A stretch of 64,000 nucleotides of DNA from an uncultured Gammaproteobacteria bacterium. Its GTDB lineage: Bacteria; Pseudomonadota; Gammaproteobacteria; Enterobacterales; Psychrobiaceae. Of this stretch, positions 11,635 to 19,557 are shown piece after piece. The notes beneath the pieces were generated by a model that was given only the letters and a program-made list of their open reading frames with translations, ran no database searches and was not told the origin of the DNA. Positions within the stretch are counted from its first letter, which is position 1; the number at the start of each line of letters is the position of its first letter. Both the position numbers and the translations under genes were made by a program. The stretch lies in NCBI GenBank assembly GCA_937139475.1, contig CAKZQF010000101.1, forward strand, positions 45,109 through 109,108, written 5' to 3'.

Positions 11635-11934
11635 ATGGCCTTAACTAAAGCCGAGATGGCAGAACATCTATTTGAGAAACTGGACTTCAGTAAGAAGGAA
11701 GCCAAGGATATGGTTGAACTATTTTTCGAAGAGTTACGTGCTTGTTTGGAAAGTGGAGAACAGATCAAGTTATCAGGATTTGGTAATTTCGATTTGCGTG
11801 ACAAAGCTGAGCGTCCCGGTCGAAACCCGAAAACGGGTGAAGACATCCCAATTTCAGCACGTCGTGTTGTTACTTTTCGGGCGGGCCAGAAGTTAAAAGC
11901 ACGCGTTGAACAGCTGGAAGCTAAAGAGCCGTAA
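11635..11934 (+). CDS. ihfA: Integration host factor subunit alpha
   Basis: DNA-bending nucleoid protein that pairs with IhfB. The 99 residues are typical of IHF-alpha, including the start [13 protein letters not shown], the motif [14 protein letters not shown] and the DNA-contacting beta arm [20 protein letters not shown]. The ATG is three bases after the pheT stop, so translation is probably coupled. The pheT-ihfA pairing is conserved in gammaproteobacteria. A bidirectional terminator follows at 12013-12050. Confidence 0.98.
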   Translation: MALTKAEMAEHLFEKLDFSKKEAKDMVELFFEELRACLESGEQIKLSGFGNFDLRDKAERPGRNPKTGEDIPISARRVVTFRAGQKLKARVEQLEAKEP

Positions 11935-12012
11935 TTTAAATTTTAGTGATGTCCTGACTTGCTTTATTAATAAAGCGGGTTAGGGCTTTGCACTATAATT
12001 TACAGCGATAAT

Positions 12013-12050
12013 AAAAAAGCCTTGTGCATTGGTCTGCTCAAGGCTTTTTT
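12013..12050 (+). terminator. Bidirectional Rho-independent terminator (ihfA / helicase)
   Basis: Stem AAGCCTTG / CAAGGCTT flanked by A-run and T-run, so it works on both strands between the convergent ihfA and DEAD-box helicase genes. Confidence 0.85.
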
Positions 12051-12069
12051 GATCCGGCAAATTTAGTAT

Positions 12070-12100
12070 TACCAAGTTTGCGAGGTGATCAAACTTGGTA
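12070..12100 (-). other. Stem-loop after the DEAD-box helicase gene
   Basis: Perfect 11-base stem TACCAAGTTTG / CAAACTTGGTA with a 9-base loop, starting six bases beyond the helicase stop on the minus strand. It has no T-run of its own; the terminator at 12013-12050 follows. It probably protects the 3' end or assists termination. Confidence 0.55.
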
Positions 12101-12105
12101 TCGCA

Positions 12106-13416
12106 CTATTTCTTTCGCTTCATCGGAATGTGACCAACGTCAACTGCCTCAACAAATGATTTGTCTAGTTTCTTGTTTGGGGTTTTCTTAGTGGCTTTCT
12201 TTTTCGCTGTCACTTTTTTATGTTTTGTCGGATTGTATTTGGCTTTTGGCTTAGCTTTTGCGGGTTTTAAGCCCTTAAAGCGGGCGACCAGACCTTCGAG
12301 TTCACTGAAGCTGAATTTTGTTTTTAATAGCAATTGAATGCGTTCTAGACTAGGCCAATCTTTCTTACTGACTAATGAAATAGCCAGACCATCATTTCCA
12401 GCACGACCCGTTCTACCAATGCGGTGAATATAGTCTTCTGGGTGTTTAGGCAGGTCGAAATTGACTACATGACTGACATGTTTAATATCAAGCCCGCGCG
12501 CTGCTATATCTGTCGCTACTAACACCTTGCTTACAGTGCGCTTAAAATCATCCATAGCCTTATTACGTGCACTTTGAGCCATGTCACCATGCAACGCGCT
12601 AGCTGGTACATTATTTTCGGTGAGAAGGGCACTGAGGCGGTCACAGTCGACCTTTGTAGCGGTAAATATAAGCATTTGCTCAAATGGGCGCGAGCAGATT
12701 GCTTTTAACAAGCTTTCTTTGTGATCAAGGTGGTCAGCCAAGTAAACTTGCTGAGTAATATTCTGGTGCTTGTCAATTGCCCGACCAATCTCTATACGCT
12801 TGGCATCCTGTAACACTTCAACACTAAGGTTTTTAATCGCCTTATCATCAATGGTTGCCGAAAAAAGCATTGTTTGGCGTTTGCGGTGGTCTGCGGCTTT
12901 GTTGATGTGCCGTAGGGCCGTCGCAAAACCTAGATCGAGCATGCGGTCAGCTTCGTCCAGTACTAAAACTTCAAGTGCGTTTAGAAAGATATGCCTATGT
13001 TCAAGGTGGTCACTAATCCGTCCAGGCGTGCCAATAATGATATCAGGCTCTTTTCGTAACACTTTCGCTTGGTCGTTAAATGATTCACCGCCAACAATTA
13101 AAGAAGCATTCAAACGACTTGCTCCAGTTAGTTTTTTGAAGTCTTGATAAACTTGCATCGCAAGCTCTCGGGTAGGGGCCAAAACCAGTGCTCTTGGGTC
13201 GCGTTTTGAAAATGCTTTTTGACGTAATAAGCGTTGCATAATTGGTAGCAAAAAAGCGATGGTTTTACCCGAACCTGTTTGCGACGATGCCAGGATATCT
13301 TTGCCAGCAATTGCCACTGGAATCGCCTCACTTTGGATGGGCGTTGCTTGGTGAAATCCCAAGTGTTCGAGTGAGGTGGTAAGACGTTTATCTAAACCAA
13401 AATTTGAAAATGACAA
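12106..13416 (-). CDS. DEAD-box ATP-dependent RNA helicase (SrmB/RhlE-like)
   Basis: RNA helicase with the full DEAD-box motif set: Q motif region (FHQATPIQSEAIP), motif I ASSQTGSGKT, motif II DEAD in LVLDEADRMLDLGF, motif III SAT, and motif VI HRIGRTGRAG. The core ends near residue 370. The C-terminal tail (about 380-436) is rich in Lys and Ala, as in helicases that bind ribosomal precursors. Length 436 aa. The likely role is ribosome assembly or mRNA remodelling in the cytoplasm; SrmB and RhlE types cannot be told apart by eye. It stands alone and convergent with ihfA. Confidence 0.92.
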   Translation of the reverse strand: MSFSNFGLDKRLTTSLEHLGFHQATPIQSEAIPVAIAGKDILASSQTGSGKTIAFLLPIMQRLLRQKAFSKRDPRALVLAPTRELAMQVYQDFKKLTGASRLNASLIVGGESFNDQAKVLRKEPDIIIGTPGRISDHLEHRHIFLNALEVLVLDEADRMLDLGFATALRHINKAADHRKRQTMLFSATIDDKAIKNLSVEVLQDAKRIEIGRAIDKHQNITQQVYLADHLDHKESLLKAICSRPFEQMLIFTATKVDCDRLSALLTENNVPASALHGDMAQSARNKAMDDFKRTVSKVLVATDIAARGLDIKHVSHVVNFDLPKHPEDYIHRIGRTGRAGNDGLAISLVSKKDWPSLERIQLLLKTKFSFSELEGLVARFKGLKPAKAKPKAKYNPTKHKKVTAKKKATKKTPNKKLDKSFVEAVDVGHIPMKRKK

Positions 13417-13694
13417 GAAGGTTCCTAATCGGTCAATGTTAATTGACGGCCATTATAAATGGTGGCGTTGCTTAGCACCAACCTTATTGTCAATTTAATT
13501 AGAGTAGGGCTCACAAATGAAGACCAGCTCGCAAAAATAAAGGTAAAAATAGCAGCGTTACACACCACTGGTGACACTGATTTGGCAATAGGGGTTATTT
13601 GGGTCTTGTGTCGCTGTATGCGCTGGCATGCCTGTTGATTGAGTTGGTTGGGTGTGCTACATTTGTGATGTGCAAGGTGTTTTTTGAGGCGATT

Positions 13695-14897
13695 TTGAAT
13701 ATAAAGGAACGAATTAGCCAGGGGTTGTTTAGTTCACTTGGTAATGATGTCAAACGGGTCAATGATAGTCAATACATTGGCTTTCATGCCCGTTTGGGCA
13801 AACCAAAAGCCGATGGCTCTCGACTGATTAGCTACTATTATTTCTATCGAGTCGGTGGCCGAAATGGTAAGCAGGTAAATTATTTTATTGGCAATAGTGA
13901 ACAAATGGATGCGGGGGTCGCCCGCCGGATCGCGATGAAAATTGAGCCGCATGTGAAGGCTGGAGAAGACTTGTTAAAGTTAAAATTTGAAGCTGAAAAA
14001 AAACATGTTCGGCTCAAAGATTTTTGGTCTTTTTGTGGTAAAGATTTCTTTGTAAGAAAGTATAAAAATTCACGTGATGCGATTCGTAATATTGAGGCTG
14101 ATGTACTGCCTCAACTTGGTAGTGTTACCCTAGATAAACTAAGTCAACATTTGATTGAGTTGCGCGTTTTTTCGCCGCTGATTAAACGAAGTAAAGTCAG
14201 CCAAATGAAAGTTGTAGCCAGTCAATTTAAAGTACTCTTACAGCATGCTGTAGAAAATGACTACCTAGCGAGCCAACCGATCAGGCAAACAAGTTTCAAT
14301 ACGACAAAACCAAATAATCGAACGAAGCCTGCGTTAGCAGAGTTGACCCTAAGTCCCGCGCAGATCAAAGGTATATATTACCGTGCGGCTAAATCAGACA
14401 AAAATAATGCTTATCTTTATACCTTGCGAATTCAAATTTTGTCTGGCCAATCGCTTTCGACCATCCTAGCGAGCTATCGTCAGGATATTAAGGGAAATTA
14501 TTGGTCGTTACGCGGGACTAATGGTAAATTAACAGGTAAAGTTATTCCTTTGCAGGGACCACTTAAGCTGTTGTTTAAAGATGTTTTGACCCGATTTCCA
14601 ACACCAGAGAGTTTATTCTTGTTTCCAAGTAAAAGTGGACGCAAAGACGGGGAGGACGGTATGGACGCTCGTGCAGTAGCAAAAAGCCAGCAACGCTTTA
14701 TTGCCAATGTGCATGGCGAAACGCTTTCGATGAGCAAGCTAAGAAAGCAAATAGAGCAGGCAATGGTTAACATAGGCATCGATCCTTTGGTAGTCGCCTA
14801 TTTATTTGATCGTAAAGTCGACGGTTATTTGCGCTTAACACCTAAAGATAAAGCCATTGAGCATGGGCTAAACCATTGGTACAACGGCAAGATATAA
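13695..14897 (+). CDS. Degenerate tyrosine recombinase/integrase-like protein
   Basis: The layout matches prophage-type tyrosine recombinases: an N-terminal arm-binding-like domain ([20 protein letters not shown]), a core-binding SAM-like domain in the middle, and a C-terminal catalytic-like domain. Key catalytic residues are changed. The box I Arg (normally in TGxRxxE) is replaced in [10 protein letters not shown]. Box II keeps one Arg (SKLRKQIEQ) but lacks the HxxR His. A Tyr remains in [16 protein letters not shown]. It is probably inactive as a recombinase and may be a domesticated DNA-binding protein. I chose the TTG at 13695 because GAGG lies 5 bases upstream; ATG 13668 or ATG 13599 would add a hydrophobic stretch unrelated to the family. 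No att sites, tRNA or phage genes are nearby. nadE follows by 35 bases. Confidence 0.6.
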   Translation: MNIKERISQGLFSSLGNDVKRVNDSQYIGFHARLGKPKADGSRLISYYYFYRVGGRNGKQVNYFIGNSEQMDAGVARRIAMKIEPHVKAGEDLLKLKFEAEKKHVRLKDFWSFCGKDFFVRKYKNSRDAIRNIEADVLPQLGSVTLDKLSQHLIELRVFSPLIKRSKVSQMKVVASQFKVLLQHAVENDYLASQPIRQTSFNTTKPNNRTKPALAELTLSPAQIKGIYYRAAKSDKNNAYLYTLRIQILSGQSLSTILASYRQDIKGNYWSLRGTNGKLTGKVIPLQGPLKLLFKDVLTRFPTPESLFLFPSKSGRKDGEDGMDARAVAKSQQRFIANVHGETLSMSKLRKQIEQAMVNIGIDPLVVAYLFDRKVDGYLRLTPKDKAIEHGLNHWYNGKI

Positions 14898-14932
14898 CCC
14901 GTTATAATTATTCAGTAATAAGTAGAGATAAC

Positions 14933-15751
14933 ATGAAACAACAGATCCTAAATGAAATGCAGGTACAGCCAACAATCGATGTAGGCTATGAAATCAAACG
15001 CCGCATTGCGTTCATCCAATCAATGCTCACCGACAGTGGTGCAAAATCGTTAGTATTAGGTATCAGTGGTGGGATTGATTCAACGTTAACCGGCCGCTTA
15101 GCGCAGATGGCGGTGGATCAGCTAAATGAGCTAGCCAATGACACGGTTTATGCATTTTATGCCGTGCGCTTGCCCTACGGGGAGCAAAAAGACGAAGATG
15201 AAGCGCAGATGGCACTGAGTTTTATTAAGCCAAGTCACGCGTTGACGGTGAATGTCAAAGCAGCAGCCGATGCAATTGATGAACAGGTTCAAGGTAACGG
15301 ATTTGCTGTCAGTGAACATATCAATAAAGACTTTGTTAAAGGTAACGTCAAAGCGCGGATGCGCATGTCAGCCCAATATCATATTGCGGGACTCACTGGC
15401 GGTTTAGTCATTGGTACAGATCATTCAGCGGAAAATATAACTGGCTTTTATACAAAGTTTGGTGATGGAGCCTGTGATTTAGCGCCGTTATTTGGCCTCA
15501 ATAAGCGCCAGGTTAGGGCGTTAGCCAGTGAACTTGGAGCCCCGGATAGATTAGTTAAAAAGGCCCCGACCGCCGATCTTGAATGCGATAGTCCGCAGCT
15601 AACCGATGAAGCTGCGTTAGGCATGAGCTATGATCAAATAGACGATTTCCTGGAAGGCAAAGAAGTTCGTGCTGATGTTGAATCACGACTTATATCGATT
15701 TATCAGCGTACCCAACATAAGCGCAAGCCAATCCCTACAATTTATGGCTAG
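14933..15751 (+). CDS. nadE: NAD synthetase, ammonia-dependent
   Basis: Last step of NAD synthesis: amidates nicotinic acid adenine dinucleotide using ATP and ammonia. The PP-loop is [12 protein letters not shown] (about residue 40-50), and other family blocks are [34 protein letters not shown] and KKAPTADLE. There is no N-terminal glutaminase domain, so it is the short, ammonia-using form. Start ATG 14933 gives 272 aa, matching E. coli NadE. The integrase-like gene lies directly upstream on the same strand, so the two may be cotranscribed. Two structured repeats and a terminator follow. Confidence 0.96.
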   Translation: MKQQILNEMQVQPTIDVGYEIKRRIAFIQSMLTDSGAKSLVLGISGGIDSTLTGRLAQMAVDQLNELANDTVYAFYAVRLPYGEQKDEDEAQMALSFIKPSHALTVNVKAAADAIDEQVQGNGFAVSEHINKDFVKGNVKARMRMSAQYHIAGLTGGLVIGTDHSAENITGFYTKFGDGACDLAPLFGLNKRQVRALASELGAPDRLVKKAPTADLECDSPQLTDEAALGMSYDQIDDFLEGKEVRADVESRLISIYQRTQHKRKPIPTIYG

Positions 15752-15769
15752 CGTTATAGCAGCTCCTTG

Positions 15770-15821
15770 GCATTGCGTGCATGGATGCACGTACTTAGGT
15801 TACGTCTGGAACATGTAACCT
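15770..15821 (+). repeat. Double-hairpin repeat unit, copy 1
   Basis: The unit starts with GCATTGC. Hairpin A is CGTGCA-TGGA-TGCACG (15776-15791), then comes TACTT, then hairpin B with stem AGGTTAC / GTAACCT (15797-15803 and 15815-15821). Copy 2 lies 14 bases further on with the same architecture but compensating base changes in both stems. It lies in the 3' region of nadE. Confidence 0.7.
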
Positions 15822-15835
15822 GCCATAGCATCACT

Positions 15836-15886
15836 GCATTGCATACATGGAGGTATGTACTTTGGTTTTGCAGGAGCATAAAACCT
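15836..15886 (+). repeat. Double-hairpin repeat unit, copy 2
   Basis: The unit starts with GCATTGC. Hairpin A is CATAC-ATGGAG-GTATG (15842-15857), then TACTT, then hairpin B with stem GGTTTT / AAAACC (15864-15869 and 15880-15885). Relative to copy 1, four base pairs differ by paired (compensatory) changes, while the TGGA loop and the TACTT linker are kept. Confidence 0.7.
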
Positions 15887-15905
15887 GACCGTTCAACCTG
15901 AACAT

Positions 15906-15944
15906 AAAAAAGCCCCTGGGTTAGATGCAACGCAGGGGCTTTTT
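15906..15944 (+). terminator. Bidirectional Rho-independent terminator (nadE / pykA)
   Basis: Stem AAGCCCCTG / CAGGGGCTT with a 14-base loop, an A-run on the left and a T-run on the right. It serves both convergent genes nadE and pykA. Confidence 0.88.
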
Positions 15945-15959
15945 CTATTGTCTGACAAC

Positions 15960-17396
15960 CTATTTAACGGTTAGGATCTTGCAGGTATTGGTTCCACCAA
16001 CTGTTTCCATGCTGTCACCACAGGTAAACAGAACGGTATCACCGCTTTCAACAAAACCTTGCAGCTTTAATTCTGCTAGGGCCGATAATGTTAGGCGATC
16101 GTCATCAACTTTAGTTGAGTCAAAGAACACTGAATAAACCCCACGATAAAGCGCAGCGGAGCCAAGTGTTCTTGGGTGACGCGATAGACAGTAAATTGGC
16201 ATGTGTGAGCTGATACGTGACATAAGCTGTGGCGTAGCACCTGATTCACTTAACGCAACAATTGCTTTAACACCAGTTAGATGGTTTGCAGCATACATTG
16301 TTGATAGTGCAATCGTTTCTTCGATGGTCGTAAACTCTTCCTGAACACGGTGACGAGACTTAACGATTGAAGGGTGGCTTTCTGCACCAATACAAACATT
16401 TGCCATCGCTTGAACGGTCTCAACAGGGTAGGCGCCAGCCGCTGTTTCTGCTGAAAGCATTACTGCATCGGTGCCATCAAGTACCGCATTTGCAACATCC
16501 ATTACTTCCGCACGTGTTGGCATCGGGTTTTCGATCATCGATTCCATCATTTGTGTTGCGGTGATCACGATGCGGTTTAAAGTACGGGTACGACTGATAA
16601 TATTCTTTTGCACTGCAACCAGCTCGGCATCACCGATTTCTACCCCTAGGTCACCACGGGCTACCATAACGGCATCTGAGGCTAAAATCACGTCGTCGAG
16701 TGCTTCATCAGTTGCAACAACTTCTGCACGCTCAACCTTAGCGACTAGCTTGGTTTTAAGACCGGCTTTTTCTGCAAGGTTACGTGCATAGCGCATTTCA
16801 TCACCGTTACGTGGGAATGAAACCGCCAGGTATTCAACACCAATTTCTGCGGCAGTTAAAATATCGGCTTTATCTTTATCTGTTAGAGCGTCAGCGGTTA
16901 AGCCGCCACCTTGCTTATTGATGCCTTTATTGTTTGATAATGGTCCACCAATGATCACTTCTGTAATGACCTTGCTACCTTCAATCGCGGTAACTTTTAG
17001 CTGCACACGACCATCGTCTAGTAGCAATACATCGCCAGTATCAACATCGTTTGGCAATTCAGCATAATCAAGGCCAACCTGAGTTTGATCGCCACTGTCT
17101 TTGTCCAGTGCCGCGTCTAAAGTAAACACATCACCAACTGACAGTTGAATTTTTGTATCCTTAAAGCGTGAAACACGGATTTTAGGCCCTTGTAGATCGC
17201 CTAGGATCCCGACATATGTGCCTAGTTTTTTTGCTACGTCGCGCACCATCTTAGCGCGGTTTATATGATCCTGTGCGCTACCGTGTGAGAAATTCATGCG
17301 GACAACATTAGCACCTGCTTTAATAAGTTCTTCTAATATTTCTGGCGTGTCTGTTGAGGGACCTAATGTTGTTAAAATCTTGGTTCTTCTATACAT
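15960..17396 (-). CDS. pykA: Pyruvate kinase, PykA type
   Basis: Converts phosphoenolpyruvate and ADP to pyruvate and ATP, the last step of glycolysis and the Entner-Doudoroff pathway. Family blocks include [27 protein letters not shown], the B-domain [15 protein letters not shown], the active-site signature [13 protein letters not shown] and the metal/Lys segment LVAKVERAE. 478 aa, with closest resemblance to the AMP-activated PykA type of E. coli. It follows hexR on the same strand by 102 bases without a visible terminator, so it probably shares the HexR-controlled promoter. Confidence 0.97.
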   Translation of the reverse strand: MYRRTKILTTLGPSTDTPEILEELIKAGANVVRMNFSHGSAQDHINRAKMVRDVAKKLGTYVGILGDLQGPKIRVSRFKDTKIQLSVGDVFTLDAALDKDSGDQTQVGLDYAELPNDVDTGDVLLLDDGRVQLKVTAIEGSKVITEVIIGGPLSNNKGINKQGGGLTADALTDKDKADILTAAEIGVEYLAVSFPRNGDEMRYARNLAEKAGLKTKLVAKVERAEVVATDEALDDVILASDAVMVARGDLGVEIGDAELVAVQKNIISRTRTLNRIVITATQMMESMIENPMPTRAEVMDVANAVLDGTDAVMLSAETAAGAYPVETVQAMANVCIGAESHPSIVKSRHRVQEEFTTIEETIALSTMYAANHLTGVKAIVALSESGATPQLMSRISSHMPIYCLSRHPRTLGSAALYRGVYSVFFDSTKVDDDRLTLSALAELKLQGFVESGDTVLFTCGDSMETVGGTNTCKILTVK

Positions 17397-17498
17397 AGTA
17401 TTTTCCGGCTTTGTGTGTGTTGGTAGTAGTACTGGCCTTTGGTGATTAATGCCAGTAGGTTAGCGGTTTCCACCCTGCTAAATAAGTGCTCAATCGCA

Positions 17499-18350
17499 CT
17501 AGACTTCCAATTGTTTGTTGAATCGGGATTCTTTGATCCCTTGCTTAACTTTTTGTAAATTGTCTCTAAATTTTGCCCCGCGGCGTAGCGTGAAGCCAGT
17601 CGCAAGCACATCTATAATAATTAACTGACCGATACGAGAAGCCATCGGCATGTACAAATCAGTATCCTCAGGTACCTCTGATGAAATCACTAAATTACAT
17701 TCGTTTGCCAAAGGGGAGCCTGTTGCCGTTATCCCAATGACCATTGCATCGTTTGACTTAGCCATTATAGCTAACTCTACTAAAGACTTTGTACGCCCCG
17801 TATGTGAAATTAAGATGACAACATCGCCGTCACTTGAATTAATACATGCCATGCGTTGCATTAAAGCGTCTTGAAAACTTTGTACAGGTACGTTAAATCG
17901 AAAAAACTTATTCAACGCATCTTGGGCAACGGCTGCAGACGCGCCAAGGCCAAAAAATGAAATCTTCTTTGCTTGGGTTAATATATCAACGGCTTTATTG
18001 ATCGAAACAGTATCAACCATTTGGCGCGAGCGGTCTAAACTGGCTAGCGTTGCTTCATAAATTTTGTTGGTATAATCTTCAACACTATCACTTTCTTCTA
18101 CATGACGATTTACGTACGGCGTACCATTTGCCAAACTTTGCGCCAAATGTAATTTAAAATCAGGAAATCCTTTGGTATCCATTCTTCGGCAAAAGCGATT
18201 AACGGTTGGCTCACTAACATCGGCAAGTTTGGCTAATGTCGCGATGCTTGAGTGAATTGCTGATTTTGGGGAGGATAAAATAGCATCAGCCACTTTACGT
18301 TCTGAACGGCTTAACTTGTTTAAATTGATTGTAATCTGTTCTAAGACATT
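17499..18350 (-). CDS. hexR: Transcriptional regulator HexR (RpiR family)
   Basis: Sugar-responsive regulator of central carbon metabolism that responds to 2-keto-3-deoxy-6-phosphogluconate in proteobacteria. The N-terminal RpiR helix-turn-helix domain (SERKVADAILSSPKSAIHSS, VSEPTVNRFCRRMD) is followed by a C-terminal SIS sugar-phosphate domain (KISFFGLGASAAVAQDAL, VILISHTGRTKSL). Resemblance to E. coli HexR is full-length, which fixes the start at ATG 18350 (283 aa); a longer frame begins at 18386 but would run through a palindrome. pykA follows. Three HexR-like boxes lie upstream, suggesting autoregulation. Confidence 0.96.
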   Translation of the reverse strand, partial: NVLEQITINLNKLSRSERKVADAILSSPKSAIHSSIATLAKLADVSEPTVNRFCRRMDTKGFPDFKLHLAQSLANGTPYVNRHVEESDSVEDYTNKIYEATLASLDRSRQMVDTVSINKAVDILTQAKKISFFGLGASAAVAQDALNKFFRFNVPVQSFQDALMQRMACINSSDGDVVILISHTGRTKSLVELAIMAKSNDAMVIGITATGSPLANECNLVISSEVPEDTDLYMPMASRIGQLIIIDVLATGFTLRRGAKFRDNLQKVKQGIKESRFNKQLEV

Positions 18351-18366
18351 CATTAGTCGTAGTGCC

Positions 18367-18381
18367 TGTAAGTTATTTACA
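18367..18381 (-). promoter_or_regulatory. HexR-like operator 1 (promoter-proximal)
   Basis: TGTAAGTTATTTACA fits the form TGTAA-N5-TTACA of the known HexR palindrome. It is embedded in a larger perfect inverted repeat (18363-18385, 9-base arms beginning TGCC) that ends 12 bases before the hexR ATG on the mRNA. Confidence 0.6.
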
Positions 18382-18409
18382 GGCAATATGACATAGAATG
18401 GCGGTCTGT

Positions 18410-18424
18410 TGCAATAAAATTACT
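18410..18424 (-). promoter_or_regulatory. HexR-like operator 2
   Basis: TGCAATAAAATTACT differs at two positions from the perfect palindrome next to it. Its centre is 22 bp, about two helical turns, from operator 3. It overlaps a plausible -35 element (TTGCAA on the minus strand) of hexR. Confidence 0.5.
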
Positions 18425-18431
18425 AAAGTTT

Positions 18432-18446
18432 TGTAATTTTATTACA
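18432..18446 (-). promoter_or_regulatory. HexR operator 3, perfect palindrome
   Basis: TGTAATTTTATTACA is a perfect 15-bp palindrome matching the HexR consensus described for Shewanella and other gammaproteobacteria. It lies 82 bp upstream of the hexR start and just past the stop of the DUF2989 gene. Confidence 0.85.
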
Positions 18447-18456
18447 TTAGTGGGAG

Positions 18457-19278
18457 CTAAATTTTATTATTTGGTGCTTCGAACGCTAAAGAACGGATAG
18501 AATTATAGGTGTCAGAAGCTACTCCTTCCAATTTGTCGACATCGGCATGCTGGGCTTCCAAATTTTGCATAATCAAGTTGTTTTTATTGGTTTTTAAGCC
18601 AGCCATCGTGGCCACTTCGGTCCAGACAAACGCCAACTTATAGCGCTTTTCTTGATAGAAATGAGTCGCTAAACTTGCATACACAGAAGGGTCCAAACTC
18701 TCTAGCTCACTGGCTTTCAAGAATTGCAACGCTTTGTATAGCGAGGAAATTGCTCTTTCTCTGTTAGCCTTGCCATAGTAAGCTGCCATCATTAGTTGCA
18801 GCCTGGTAGTGTTTAGTTTTGAGCGCTGGTCGAGTGCCACTAGTTTTTCAATTTTTGATGGGTCGCCGTCCTGAGCCCAGTGATAATACAAGAACTCTGG
18901 CAACTTACTATTGACAGTAGCCTGCTCAATACGCTGTATTTCTTGCAGTGTGGTGAGAAAAGTCGTTTCTTTTATTGCATCCCGATCTTTTATTGAACGT
19001 CGCTTAATATTTGCTGCAATTTCAATGCATTGGCTAAATTCTTGCCACCTGATTAAGCTATCATATAGTACATTAGGGTCGTTTGGCGTGGTGAGTTCTT
19101 TCTGACGCTGGCGAATAACATTAGCGCGTTCAACTTTACACCAGCCTTGTGCTTGGATATCTGAGCAGATTTGCGGGTTTTCTTCGCAAATGGCGTAAAT
19201 AGTTTGTTCACTACCTAAACAACCACCAAGAAGTGGCCATACAATTAATGTACTAAGTGTAATCAACTTTGTATTCAA
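18457..19278 (-). CDS. DUF2989 domain lipoprotein
   Basis: A predicted lipoprotein of 273 aa. The signal peptide MNTKLITLSTLIVWPLLGGC ends in lipobox LGGC. The mature part opens with a Cys-containing block (ICEENPQICSDIQAQGWC) typical of DUF2989 proteins, followed by helical, tetratricopeptide-like repeats (MMAAYYGKANRERAISSLYK, ASLATHFYQEKRYKLAF). The function is unknown; the repeats suggest a scaffold at the inner face of the outer membrane. It lies between hexR and the GAPDH gene, an arrangement that may place it near HexR control, since TGTATTCAAATTACA, one mismatch from the HexR form, overlaps its start. Confidence 0.8.
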   Translation of the reverse strand: MNTKLITLSTLIVWPLLGGCLGSEQTIYAICEENPQICSDIQAQGWCKVERANVIRQRQKELTTPNDPNVLYDSLIRWQEFSQCIEIAANIKRRSIKDRDAIKETTFLTTLQEIQRIEQATVNSKLPEFLYYHWAQDGDPSKIEKLVALDQRSKLNTTRLQLMMAAYYGKANRERAISSLYKALQFLKASELESLDPSVYASLATHFYQEKRYKLAFVWTEVATMAGLKTNKNNLIMQNLEAQHADVDKLEGVASDTYNSIRSLAFEAPNNKI

Positions 19279-19416
19279 ATTACATTCCTGATTTAAAAAT
19301 TACATCGGCTAGAAGGGCTGATATCACTGGTGTTTTTATGGTGCTTGCTATAAAATGGCGCTCAAATTTATAAGGCGAAATCTTCTAGGTTTCGCAACGT
19401 ACGCTCATATTTAATG

Positions 19417-19439
19417 TTGTAATTCAGAAAATATTACAA
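19417..19439 (+). promoter_or_regulatory. Inverted repeat upstream of the GAPDH gene
   Basis: Perfect inverted repeat TTGTAAT-N9-ATTACAA, 118 bp before the gap start, with a further ATTACA half-site at 19445. The half-sites equal those of the HexR box, but the spacing is 9 instead of 3, so HexR binding is uncertain. Confidence 0.4.
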
Positions 19440-19557
19440 AGGATATTACATAACGCTGTATTCCTTTGTCGCTGAGTAAGTCTCGTCAACATTATTTGCG
19501 TACTCTAACGCATTATCGATCCGCTTTTCAAATTTAGCTAATATTAAGGAAGCTTAA

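Noticed and set aside
13599..13694. Longer N-terminus of the integrase-like protein
   Set aside because: The extra hydrophobic residues do not fit the recombinase family, and a better ribosome binding site (GAGG) precedes the TTG at 13695.
13417..15960. Prophage or genomic island around the integrase-like gene
   Set aside because: Neighbours are housekeeping genes; there are no att repeats, tRNA, phage genes or other mobile functions.
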